From Spirosoma telluris (GTDB taxonomy: Bacteria; Bacteroidota; Bacteroidia; Cytophagales; Spirosomataceae), in assembly GCA_003259005.1 (NCBI GenBank), contig QLII01000001.1:8175001-8239000 (forward strand): a DNA stretch of 64,000 nt, written 5' to 3'. Under the pieces are notes generated by a model. It searched no databases, had not been told where the DNA came from, and saw only the letters and a list, made by a program, of their open reading frames with translations. Made by a program: the position numbers and the translations under genes. Positions 46,156 through 54,456 of this stretch are shown in pieces; position 1 is the first letter of the stretch, and each line of letters opens with the position of its first letter.

Positions 46156-46565
46156 GAAAAGGGTAATAAGTCAGGTTCTACGTAAACGGCTTTTGCCAGA
46201 TCAGACGTATAAATGTCCAGTTGATAATGACAGGCAATCAGCTCTTTGAAATTAGAGTTTAATCGTGGAAACTGACGGATAAAATCCTGAAAATTGTCCG
46301 TATCAGACTTGTTAATGAAATGATTGACGGCGCGTATGGCTGCAATGGTAAGCGTTTTATTGTATTTGTCTTTTGCGCCTAACGAGTCAACAAAACAGAC
46401 CAATTGATCGCAGATGTTTTCAACGGCCTGTTCAACGCCATATTTTTTTACGTGTATCCAGGCTAGCCGCAAATGGGCTTCATGGCTAAATAAGGCCGGA
46501 TCTAATTGGCATGACTTGAACTGTTGTTCAAACTGGTCATCGCTTAAGTTAACATGTGCTTCCAT
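46152..46565 (-). CDS. Conserved small protein of unknown function
   Basis: 137 residues, helix-rich, no signal peptide or membrane segment. Motifs visible: SHEAHLRLAWIHVKKYG near residues 28-45 and TIAAIRAVNHFI near residue 81. I do not recognise a named domain. It is coupled to the OsmC-like gene by a 4-base overlap and follows the HD-hydrolase gene by about 38 bases on the same strand, suggesting a three-gene operon. Confidence 0.7.
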   Translation of the reverse strand: MEAHVNLSDDQFEQQFKSCQLDPALFSHEAHLRLAWIHVKKYGVEQAVENICDQLVCFVDSLGAKDKYNKTLTIAAIRAVNHFINKSDTDNFQDFIRQFPRLNSNFKELIACHYQLDIYTSDLAKAVYVEPDLLPFS

Positions 46566-46603
46566 AAAAGTGGCTGATAAGCTTTCTAGTAGTTTCGATT
46601 TAA

Positions 46604-47149
46604 TTAAGCCAAAATGTATTTTTCATAATCTATTATTTTTTCGCTCAGGCGTTTTTCCAGATACGCATTTCCACCCTTTAGTTCGTGTAGTAGTATAATA
46701 GCTTCCTGTCTGTATTCACTTTTTTTAGAATTGCTCCAATGGCCTGGCGGAGCTTGAAGGTTGGTTATTCTATCGGCCAATTTTACCGCCCAGACTTCTA
46801 TTGGCAACTGTTTTATTCGGCTTAAACTGTCTGTCATTTTTTCTGCTTTCGGTAGCGCATCGTTCTTGGTCAATGCTAAAACACCTCGCGCTATTGCATC
46901 GCCAAATTCGGTTGAAACTTCGGCAAATGTAGTGGATGTATCTTCCAGTGTATCGTGTAGCAAGGCTAGCTGAATAGCATAGTCCAGATTGAAGTTTGGC
47001 GAGTGTGGAGCAGCCATCAGGATTTCCATAGCCACATTACTGAGGTGAACCACATAAGGCAAATTCGTACCCGGAACCAGTTGATTTTTTTCGAGATGTT
47101 TTGCCGTTGCAAACCTGATGGCCTGCTGATATAAAGATTGTACGTCCAT
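46604..47149 (-). CDS. HD-domain hydrolase of the SpoT/Mesh1 type
   Basis: About 181 residues from ATG at 47149 (MDVQSLYQQAIRFA), chosen over an upstream TTG. HD-fold metal residues: His in YVVHLSNV near residue 37, HDTLEDT near residue 72 (HD plus ED), and Asp in VKLADRITNL near residue 127. This pattern is that of (p)ppGpp hydrolases of the Mesh1 group, which are short and lack synthetase. Substrate could instead be another nucleotide pyrophosphate. A G-rich stretch precedes the start. Confidence 0.82.
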   Translation of the reverse strand: MDVQSLYQQAIRFATAKHLEKNQLVPGTNLPYVVHLSNVAMEILMAAPHSPNFNLDYAIQLALLHDTLEDTSTTFAEVSTEFGDAIARGVLALTKNDALPKAEKMTDSLSRIKQLPIEVWAVKLADRITNLQAPPGHWSNSKKSEYRQEAIILLHELKGGNAYLEKRLSEKIIDYEKYILA

Positions 47150-47265
47150 TACCCCCGCGCTGATTAACAACTAGTTTGTTCACTTTTGGCAAAGCTAAAG
47201 ACTATACCTCATCCTTCACAACCTTTGTTAGCCATCGGATAATTGGGACTGGCGAGCCTGTTATT

Positions 47266-48545
47266 TTACGGCCCCACCCGTATGCCACTGCCAAGACCTG
47301 TCTGTAATTGTCCACCAACATCGTAACTCAATAGTCCCACCTGGGCCTCATAAGCTGCGGGCAAGCTTATGAGATGGCGTAACCGCACTACATAGACAAC
47401 AGTGGGCACCTGATTGATCGACCAAACGGTAGGATCATCCCACGCTCCGGCCTTTACCGAATAAACCACGTCGAGGAGGCTTTGATAGACGGAAACCTTG
47501 GCTGTTGCGAAACACCCATTAACGTCCTTAACCGTTACCGAATAGACTCCCGCTGTATTGATCGTGATACCAGATGTAGTTTCACCAGTGGACCAGATTA
47601 AGGTTGGAACGGATGCCGTTGCTGTTAGGCTAAGACTGGTTTGTGTAGGGGTAAGGATAGCATCGCCAGCGTCAATACTCACCGTTGGTCTGGAATTAAC
47701 CGTAACGTTGATAGCCGCCCGTGGGCCTTCACAACCATTGATCGTTTGACTAACGTAGTAATTCATTGTGCCTACGACTGAGGTAGATGGCGTAGGCGCT
47801 ATCGGGCTTGCCGTTCCTCCACTAGGAGCTGTACCATACCAGTTGAGCGATGCCCCACTACTAGCCACAGTTGACAAAATGTTGGCTACTGCGCCTTGGC
47901 AGTAAGATACGGGATTGACGACCGGCGATGCGGGCCTTGGACGAACTATAACCGAAATAACGGCTCTTGGCCCTTCACAGCCGTTGATCGTTTGGCTGAC
48001 GTAGTAATTTGTTATACCTGCTAGTGAGGTAGACGGAGTGGGGGCTATCGGGCTGGCTATTCCTCCAATAAGAGATGTACCATACCAGTTCAGAATTCCG
48101 CCAGAACCAGGTACAGCAATCAAAGGGGGAGCCATTGCTCCCTCACAATATTGGCCACTATTGATCAGGATAGGTGTCGATGGAATTGCGTTGATTGTGA
48201 CTGTACTGGTACTTGTATAGGTCGTGGAGGGGGGACACTGTTAATAAGCCGAATGGTATAGCTTCCCGATGTTTGGGTGAAGGCAGTTGGAATCGCTATA
48301 GTTAAACTATTTCCCGCAGTTATAGACTGAATTCGTTGCGGAGATCCATAGTTGGCTGAACTTGTGCTATACAAATAAGCCGTAAGGGTTCCTGCCTGAA
48401 GACTAGTATAGGTAACGGTGATGGGAGTGCCTACGCAGGCAGAAGTTGGGGTAACCGAAGTGATTGTAATTTGTGCGTGAGCTGTTTTGAAAAAAAACAA
48501 AAAAACAATCAGTGATAAACACAAACGGGTAATTAGTAAGGGCAT
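47266..48545 (-). CDS. Secreted Ig-like/PKD-type repeat protein, one-base frameshift at 48229-48234
   Basis: Reconstructed about 426 residues (start could be 48545 or 48602). Signal peptide LCLSLIVFLFFFKTAHAQ, then an Ig-like domain ITITSVTPTSACVGTPITV. The frame breaks at SVPPPR; one more C in the 6-base run at 48229-48234 gives SVPPSTTYTSTSTVTINAIP and continues. Two near-identical Ig-like units follow, each with LNWYGT, ASPIAPTPSTS and NYYVSQTINGCEGPRA, then VKAGAWDDPTVWSINQVPT. A typical surface or adhesin-like protein of Bacteroidota; no recognisable C-terminal type IX sorting domain is seen. DNA of the two units is highly similar (about 47720-47850 and 47960-48090). Confidence 0.75.
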
Positions 48546-48637
48546 GCAGAAACAAGGCCAAAGGGTGGGTAGGGATATTGAGTTTAGGGGTCGAAGAATC
48601 AATAGAATCTAAGATTGCCAAGTTACTGATCAAGTAA

Positions 48638-50326
48638 TTACGCTTCCCAAATTACCCGAACAACTTTCCCTCGCACGCCAATAGTTTGAAAAAACTCCAG
48701 CCAGTGCAGTTGCTGCGGGCCCAAGTGATCGGTGGGGGATTTAACTTCAACAAAGTCATACTCACCCTGCTCATTCCAGATAAGTAAATCCGGAAATCCA
48801 CGTGTATGCTCGCGGACATTACGTGCCATTTCGAGCAGGATCAGCCGAAGTTGCTCAACGCTCAATAGTTCAATCATCCGCTGCACAAGCGTAAGCAACT
48901 CATCCGACCAATCGACCAGGACGTTGGTGATGCCGTATTTGGCGTTGAACATGCGGCCCGTATGTCGTCGCCAATCGTCAGTGGTGTTGAGCTCAGAAAG
49001 CCGCTTTTTCAGGAGATCTTCACGTTTTAGGTAAAAATCAGGCAGGTAGAAATCCGAGGGAGCACGTTGTAGCGGGTGGTGAATAGCCGATACGTTAGCA
49101 TCATAAATAATGTCCCAGAAAACCAGTCCAAACAGGCCGCGCCAGGGGTAATTTTCCGTAAAAGCGGCATCGAAATCCTGCTCCAGATAATAATTCATCA
49201 CGCCTGCTTCAACATGATGACGGTAAGCGGCCGGAATGTTGACGCTATCGGCATCCGATAAAAACCGGGTCGTCGCTTTACGCGTTCGTTTTTTCTCGCC
49301 CAGACCCAGGATTTTCTCGCGGAAATCGTTCGCAAAATAACGCTCTTCAGCATTGAGTGGATGTACGGCAATTTCGTCACAAAGGGCCAGGGCTTCGTCG
49401 ATGGCGCCATTACGGAATAGCAACCGAACGCGCCGTTCGCGGGCGGGCACCCGGTCGGAGAGTTCGTAAACCGATAAGGCCTGTTCGGGTAATTTCTGCC
49501 GTTCCAGATAAGCCCCTACCCGGCAGACCAGTTTCTGGTAACCGGGAATGGCTATTTCAGTCAGTTCGGGGCGGGTTTCGTTCCAGTTCAGGAACCAGTT
49601 ATAAATATCGTCGGCGGGTGTATCGGCTTCTTTGAGGTCATGAAATTCCTCGTTTGTTAGCGAAATCAGCAACTTGTCTTCCACTTCTTTGCGGGTACGG
49701 AAACGGGCCGTAAGCTTACTTTCGTCGTACCGTTCAAAGTTGACCATGCCCAGATCACGGATCACGAATTCGGTCATGCTGCTGCCTCGATTGCCGAAAA
49801 ATAAGTACTTGACCATCATACCCTCGGCCTCGAAATTCATCCTGATGACTGTTTCGTGCGTAGTCAGGCTCGTAACAATCTCCCCCAAATCAAGTTCGTT
49901 TAAAGCATAGCGTACAACCTGTTCTTTCTTCTCTTTCGCTAATGCCTTTATTTCTTCGGGCTCTATCGGTAGTAACTCGAGTAGTTCGGGTTTTGTAAAA
50001 ACGCTCAGGGCATCTTCGCCCATACTGGCATGCCGGGTCGACAGGCGTTCAATGAATCCAGTCTGGAGAAGCTCACCAACCGCTGCCGGTAAGTCAGTAA
50101 TTTCAGCATACTGTAGTTTGTTGACTCGAAAAAAGAGTCCTTTGCGATTGCTGAAGCGAACATAAAGGCACTGGGCATCGAGGCTTAATGCCTCGAACCG
50201 GCGCACAAAATCCCATTCGGCATCGTTCAGTAAACCGCCGTACAGCCGTTTGACAAAGTCCAGCACATAGCGGAAATTGTCGAGGTAATACCGAGGGGTA
50301 AGAATAATTTTCTGTCGTCCAACCAT
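48638..50326 (-). CDS. VRR-NUC domain nuclease (FAN1-like)
   Basis: About 562 residues from the ATG at 50326 (MVGRQKIILTPRYYL); the longer frame to 50464 overlaps the divergent gene's start and is less likely. The C-terminal VRR-NUC domain has GFPDLLIW (catalytic Asp) and FVEVKSPTDHLGPQQLHWL (Glu-x-Lys), the PD-(D/E)XK core of the FAN1 group. The N-terminal region and the TPR-like middle (LERQKLPEQALSVYEL) match bacterial FAN1-like proteins, which cut DNA near branched ends in crosslink repair. The start is only 30 bases from the divergent DUF2157 gene. Confidence 0.88.
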   Translation of the reverse strand: MVGRQKIILTPRYYLDNFRYVLDFVKRLYGGLLNDAEWDFVRRFEALSLDAQCLYVRFSNRKGLFFRVNKLQYAEITDLPAAVGELLQTGFIERLSTRHASMGEDALSVFTKPELLELLPIEPEEIKALAKEKKEQVVRYALNELDLGEIVTSLTTHETVIRMNFEAEGMMVKYLFFGNRGSSMTEFVIRDLGMVNFERYDESKLTARFRTRKEVEDKLLISLTNEEFHDLKEADTPADDIYNWFLNWNETRPELTEIAIPGYQKLVCRVGAYLERQKLPEQALSVYELSDRVPARERRVRLLFRNGAIDEALALCDEIAVHPLNAEERYFANDFREKILGLGEKKRTRKATTRFLSDADSVNIPAAYRHHVEAGVMNYYLEQDFDAAFTENYPWRGLFGLVFWDIIYDANVSAIHHPLQRAPSDFYLPDFYLKREDLLKKRLSELNTTDDWRRHTGRMFNAKYGITNVLVDWSDELLTLVQRMIELLSVEQLRLILLEMARNVREHTRGFPDLLIWNEQGEYDFVEVKSPTDHLGPQQLHWLEFFQTIGVRGKVVRVIWEA

Positions 50327-50356
50327 ACTATACAAGTAACAAAAAAATAACTGGTT

Positions 50357-51334
50357 ATGTCCCCAACTGACGTTCTGAATGAACTCAATAAGCAAGGAAT
50401 TTTGCCAACTGAACAGCAGGCTAAACTTGCTGAGATCGAGCAGAAAAGGCCGTTTTCGCTTCACTGGGAACTCCGGACCATGCTCTATATCGGCATCCTG
50501 CTATTGAGTTCGGGAGTAGGGTTATTGGTCTATGACAACTTCGACCGGATTGGACATGGAGCCTTGCTGGCCGCTATCGCGATAGCATGCATTGGGTGTT
50601 TCTTTTTCGCCTGGCGGTACCGGCCCGACTGGACGCCTGCTGAAGCCAAAAGCCGTTCCACGTTCGGTGATTATGCCCTGATTCTGGCCTGTCTGTTATT
50701 CCTTACGCTCGAAGGATACGCTCAGTATGCATATAACGTATTTGGCACCCGGTATGGACTCGTAACACTACTCCCTGCTTTGCTGTTTTTACCGCTGGCT
50801 TATCGGTTCGACCACCGAGGTATATTGGGTATGGCGTTAACGGCTCTGATTTCGTGGGTAGGGGTAACCGTACGGCCGCTTGAACTGTATTTTAAAACCA
50901 ACTTTTTTAATCAGGATACGGTTTTTTCTGCCATTATTCTAGCGCTTGTTCTGATTAGCGCGGCCATCCTGCTTGATCGAAAGCGCATTAAACCTCATTT
51001 TACCTATACCTACCTGACCATGGCTGGAAACTTGCTGATGGTGGCGTTGTTGGGTGGTTTATTTAACTTCGAAGGTAGCCGGTTGTGGTTTGCACTGGGG
51101 TTAGCTATAGCCTGTTTCATCTTCGACCGATATGCGAAACGAGATAATTCCTTTTTGTTTTTGCTGATGGGTGTGGTCTATGGGTACATCGGGGTTACTT
51201 ATCTGTTTTTTCACTATATGGATTTCAGCAGCGACGACCCCTATTTCTGGTATTTTATCCTGACAGGTATTGCAGTCGTCTATTACCTGATGAACCAGTT
51301 CACCAAACGAATCCGCACGAATGAAAGCGTATAA
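50357..51334 (+). CDS. DUF2157 membrane protein
   Basis: 325 residues. A cytoplasmic N-terminal segment (DVLNELNKQGILPTEQQAKLAEIEQ) typical of DUF2157, then about nine hydrophobic segments from residue 38 on (e.g. LYIGILLLSSGVGLLVY, LLAAIAIACIGCFFFAW). Function unknown. Overlaps the next gene by 14 bases, so the two are cotranscribed and perhaps form one membrane complex. Confidence 0.82.
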   Translation: MSPTDVLNELNKQGILPTEQQAKLAEIEQKRPFSLHWELRTMLYIGILLLSSGVGLLVYDNFDRIGHGALLAAIAIACIGCFFFAWRYRPDWTPAEAKSRSTFGDYALILACLLFLTLEGYAQYAYNVFGTRYGLVTLLPALLFLPLAYRFDHRGILGMALTALISWVGVTVRPLELYFKTNFFNQDTVFSAIILALVLISAAILLDRKRIKPHFTYTYLTMAGNLLMVALLGGLFNFEGSRLWFALGLAIACFIFDRYAKRDNSFLFLLMGVVYGYIGVTYLFFHYMDFSSDDPYFWYFILTGIAVVYYLMNQFTKRIRTNESV

Positions 51335-52511
51335 CGAACAGTGGATTTACAACCGCAACATACGGGAACAGGCCGAACGATGGCATCGACAGCAGCTACT
51401 TTCCGACGAACAGCTAGCAACTGTGCGAAAAGCCTATCCGGTCGAATTTCGGCAGACGAGCGGCTTTCTCGAAATCGGGTTGTTTCTGTTTACGACGGTA
51501 GCGATACTGGCTTGTTATCTATTGCCAGCCAGCATGTTTTCTATGTTTTCCGAGTCTTCTACAACCTACGGTATATTTAATATTGTGTCTGGGATCGCCG
51601 TAGGCCTGGTTGGACGGGTGCTCATCAATCAGCGGCTGTTATACCGAAATGGAATTGATAATGCGTTTGTCGTGACAATGGCTGGATTTTTGGCCTTTGG
51701 TTACAACCAGTTTTTGCCGGATGGCCTTTCACTTAGTGCCCATTGTTTCCTGACGCTCCCATTGCTGTTACTCATTCTCTGGTATTATGGGGACACACTC
51801 ATTGCGTTTTTTGCATTGGCTACGTTCTATACGGCTATTTTCGATGGACTGATCAGCTATGCGTGGGGAAAAGACGCTTTACCCTTCGTTATGATGGGCA
51901 CTTCGCTTATCCTCTATGTCGTTGTCAGTCAGTTTATCCTACGGAACCCCAATCAGGTTTATTATACCGACCCGTTGAATCTGGCGCAATGGATTGCCCT
52001 GATTGTGCTGGCTGCCAGCAGCAACTATTTTGTGGTGCGCGAGCTGAATGGACTCCTTCTCAAAACCAGCATTATTGGTTCCCGGCACGTAGAGGCTCCC
52101 GAAATTGGACTTCCTGGATTATTTTGGTTGCTGACATTCGGAATTCCCGCGGTGTACTTATGGCAGGGATTGACGAAGAAGAACCGGATGTTAATCATTC
52201 TGGGGGTACTGGGACTAGTTGCCGCTGTGGCAACGGTGCATGAATACACGGCTCTCGTTCCGCTCAATGTAGCCTTAACAATAGGTGGGTTGATCCTGAT
52301 TGGCGTTGCCGTACTCAGCATCCGATTCCTGCGGCAACTAAAGAAAGGTTTCACGGATGCTCCTGACGACGATTCGCCCAATGAGTTTTTTATGAATGTG
52401 GCGACTGTTGCCGTTGTTCAGGCAACCAGTTCGGTCCATCAGGCACCAAAAGACAATCTTCAATTTGGTGACGGCGACTTTGGCGGGGCCGGAAGTGAAG
52501 GGAAATATTGA
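51321..52511 (+). CDS. Polytopic membrane protein with DUF2157-like N-terminus
   Basis: 396 residues. Begins MKAYNEQWIYNRNIREQAE, then WHRQQLLSDEQLATVRKAY, an arrangement like the N-terminus of its upstream neighbour. About ten hydrophobic segments follow. The C-terminal tail (residues about 370-396) is Gly/Asp-rich, FGDGDFGGAGSEGKY. No catalytic motif seen. It overlaps the DUF2157 gene by 14 bases. Confidence 0.75.
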   Translation: MKAYNEQWIYNRNIREQAERWHRQQLLSDEQLATVRKAYPVEFRQTSGFLEIGLFLFTTVAILACYLLPASMFSMFSESSTTYGIFNIVSGIAVGLVGRVLINQRLLYRNGIDNAFVVTMAGFLAFGYNQFLPDGLSLSAHCFLTLPLLLLILWYYGDTLIAFFALATFYTAIFDGLISYAWGKDALPFVMMGTSLILYVVVSQFILRNPNQVYYTDPLNLAQWIALIVLAASSNYFVVRELNGLLLKTSIIGSRHVEAPEIGLPGLFWLLTFGIPAVYLWQGLTKKNRMLIILGVLGLVAAVATVHEYTALVPLNVALTIGGLILIGVAVLSIRFLRQLKKGFTDAPDDDSPNEFFMNVATVAVVQATSSVHQAPKDNLQFGDGDFGGAGSEGKY

Positions 52512-52541
52512 TGTGTATAAAAAATGATATATTTGTGTATA
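52508..52541 (+). promoter_or_regulatory. Candidate promoter and repeat for vapBC
   Basis: TATATTTG at 52528-52535 fits the Bacteroidota -7 box TAnnTTTG, and TTG at 52508-52510 could be the -33 element (17-base spacing, slightly short). GTGTATA occurs twice, at about 52513-52519 and 52535-52541, as a direct repeat that could bind the antitoxin. The start codon is at 52555, so the leader is short. Confidence 0.5.
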
Positions 52542-52554
52542 GATTCAGAAGGCG

Positions 52555-52770
52555 ATGAGAACAAATATTGACATCAGTGATGAATTACTCCAGATAGCAA
52601 TGGAAATTAGTCACATAAAAACCAAAAAAGCGGTTGTCGAACTGGCTTTGCAGGAATACATTAATATGATGCGCCGTAAGGATTTAACCTCATTGTTTGG
52701 CCAGGTTGACTGGACGGGCGATTTAAATCAAATGCGTACTGATACAAAGCCAAATGAATGGGATCAATAA
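52555..52770 (+). CDS. vapB: VapB-type antitoxin
   Basis: 71 residues. N-terminal ribbon-helix-helix-like sequence MRTNIDISDELLQIAMEIS followed by KTKKAVVELALQEYI, typical of VapB_antitoxin (PF09957), then a flexible tail that would wrap the toxin. Overlaps the PIN toxin by 13 bases. Confidence 0.87.
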   Translation: MRTNIDISDELLQIAMEISHIKTKKAVVELALQEYINMMRRKDLTSLFGQVDWTGDLNQMRTDTKPNEWDQ

Positions 52771-53162
52771 TTGTTGATACGTCTGTTTGGATCGACTGTT
52801 TTCGAGGCATTCAGGATGCACGGACTAGCCTGGTTGCTGAATCACTGGTTGGTAAAGATCTGATTTGTTTAACGCCCACCATTTTGCAGGAGGTGTTGCA
52901 GGGAATCCGTGATGATGGCCAGTTTGAGCGTGTAAAAAGAAATTTGTTAGCCTGTAAATTAGTTCACATTGCTCCCGAAGAGGCCGCTATTGAAGCCGCT
53001 AAACTTTATCGTTTGCTTCGTAAAAAGGGAGTTACCGTACGTAAGCCTAACGACTGCCTTATTGCCTATTACGCTATTTTCCATGACATTCCTGTACTGC
53101 ATAATGATATTGACTTCGATCAGATTGCTCTCCATACAGACCTTCGAGTAGCAACTCTATAG
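52758..53162 (+). CDS. vapC: VapC-type PIN-domain ribonuclease toxin
   Basis: 134 residues. PIN acidic residues: IIVDTSVWIDCFRG at the N-terminus (first Asp), LQEVLQGI near residue 44 (Glu), RKPNDCLIAYYA near residue 94 (Asp), HNDIDFDQIA near residue 113. VapC toxins cut tRNA or rRNA and are blocked by VapB. The start is inside the antitoxin gene, an arrangement that couples translation. Confidence 0.9.
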   Translation: MGSIIVDTSVWIDCFRGIQDARTSLVAESLVGKDLICLTPTILQEVLQGIRDDGQFERVKRNLLACKLVHIAPEEAAIEAAKLYRLLRKKGVTVRKPNDCLIAYYAIFHDIPVLHNDIDFDQIALHTDLRVATL

Positions 53163-53244
53163 GGGCAATCATAAACTTCCCTACTCGTGTCTCCCGAAAA
53201 ACCGCTAAGTTTGGCCTCGCAAACCAACGACCATACGTAGTCGC

Positions 53245-54432
53245 ATGAAAACCGTAGATTCCTACAACTTTGCTGGTAAGAAAGCCCTTGTTCGGGTAGA
53301 CTTCAACGTACCCCTCGATAAGGCGTACAACATTACTGACGACACCCGTATTAAGGCCACCATTCCAACCGTCCTGAAAATCGTGAACGACGGTGGCTCT
53401 GCCATTCTGATGTCGCACCTGGGTCGACCAAAGGGTGGTCCTGAAGAGAAATACTCGCTTAAACACTTGCTGCCTGCGTTGACGGAAGCGTTTGGCCGTG
53501 AGGTGAAATTTGCTGACGACTGCATTGGTCAATCGGCTACCGATCTCGCAGCTAGTTTGCAACCCGGCGAAATTCTGTTGCTCGAAAATCTTCGTTTTTA
53601 TAAGGAAGAGGAAAAAGGCGATGTCGAATTTGCGAAGAAACTGGCAAGCCTGGGCGATGTCTGGGTGAATGACGCCTTTGGAACGGCTCACCGTGCCCAC
53701 GCCAGTACAGCCGTAATGGGCCAGTTCTTTGATGACCGTGTAGCTGGTTACGTCATGGAAGCCGAACTGGAAAACGCCAAAAAGGTACTGGGCAATGCTG
53801 AACGCCCCTTCACGGCAATCATGGGTGGTGCTAAAATCTCTGACAAGATTCTGATTATCGAGAAGTTACTCGACAATGTGGACAACCTGATTATTGGTGG
53901 AGGTATGACATATACCTTCACGAAGGCAAAGGGTGGCCAAATCGGAAATTCGTTGCTTGAAGCCGATAAGCAGGAACTGGCACTCGAATTGTTGAAAAAA
54001 GCGGAAGAAAAAGGGGTGAAAATTTACATGCCGCTCGATAACCTCTGTGCAGATGCCTTCTCGAACGATGCCAACCGGCAGGTTGTCGACACGGGTCAAA
54101 TTCCGGATGGCTGGCAAGGGTTGGATATTGGTCCTAAAACCATTGAGTTATTTAAGGATGTTGTGTCAAAATCAAAAACCGTTCTCTGGAATGGCCCAAT
54201 GGGCGTATTTGAGTTTGAAAACTTTGCCAAAGGGACCAACGCCATTGCCGAAGCCGTAGTGAAAGCAACTGAAGAAAACGGTGCATTCTCCCTCATTGGT
54301 GGTGGCGACTCTGCCGCAGCGGTTAATCAGGCGGGCTACGGTGACCGCGTTAGCTACGTCTCGACCGGTGGTGGAGCTTTATTAGAATATATGGAAGGCA
54401 AGGTATTGCCTGGTGTAGCAGCACTGGAGTAG
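53245..54432 (+). CDS. pgk: Phosphoglycerate kinase
   Basis: 395 residues, full length. Catalyses 1,3-bisphosphoglycerate + ADP to 3-phosphoglycerate + ATP in glycolysis. Motifs: RVDFNVPLD near residue 17, SHLGRPKGG near residue 57, LENLRFYKEEEKGD near residue 115, IMGGAKISDKI near residue 192, LWNGPMGVFE near residue 315 and LIGGGDSAAAV near residue 351. Core metabolic gene with no visible frame problem. Its stop codon (TAG 54430-54432) lies inside a palindromic repeat. Confidence 0.98.
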   Translation: MKTVDSYNFAGKKALVRVDFNVPLDKAYNITDDTRIKATIPTVLKIVNDGGSAILMSHLGRPKGGPEEKYSLKHLLPALTEAFGREVKFADDCIGQSATDLAASLQPGEILLLENLRFYKEEEKGDVEFAKKLASLGDVWVNDAFGTAHRAHASTAVMGQFFDDRVAGYVMEAELENAKKVLGNAERPFTAIMGGAKISDKILIIEKLLDNVDNLIIGGGMTYTFTKAKGGQIGNSLLEADKQELALELLKKAEEKGVKIYMPLDNLCADAFSNDANRQVVDTGQIPDGWQGLDIGPKTIELFKDVVSKSKTVLWNGPMGVFEFENFAKGTNAIAEAVVKATEENGAFSLIGGGDSAAAVNQAGYGDRVSYVSTGGGALLEYMEGKVLPGVAALE

Positions 54433-54456
54433 AGACGCAATCCATTGCGTCTCTAC
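54429..54456. repeat. GTAG-bounded 28-base palindrome shared by two stop codons
   Basis: GTAGAGACGCAAT, two bases, ATTGCGTCTCTAC: a perfect inverted repeat. The pgk stop (TAG 54430-54432) lies in the left arm and the stop of the convergent TPR gene (TAG on the minus strand, 54453-54455) lies in the right arm. Ends match the GTAG/CTAC of REP sequences. Confidence 0.85.
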
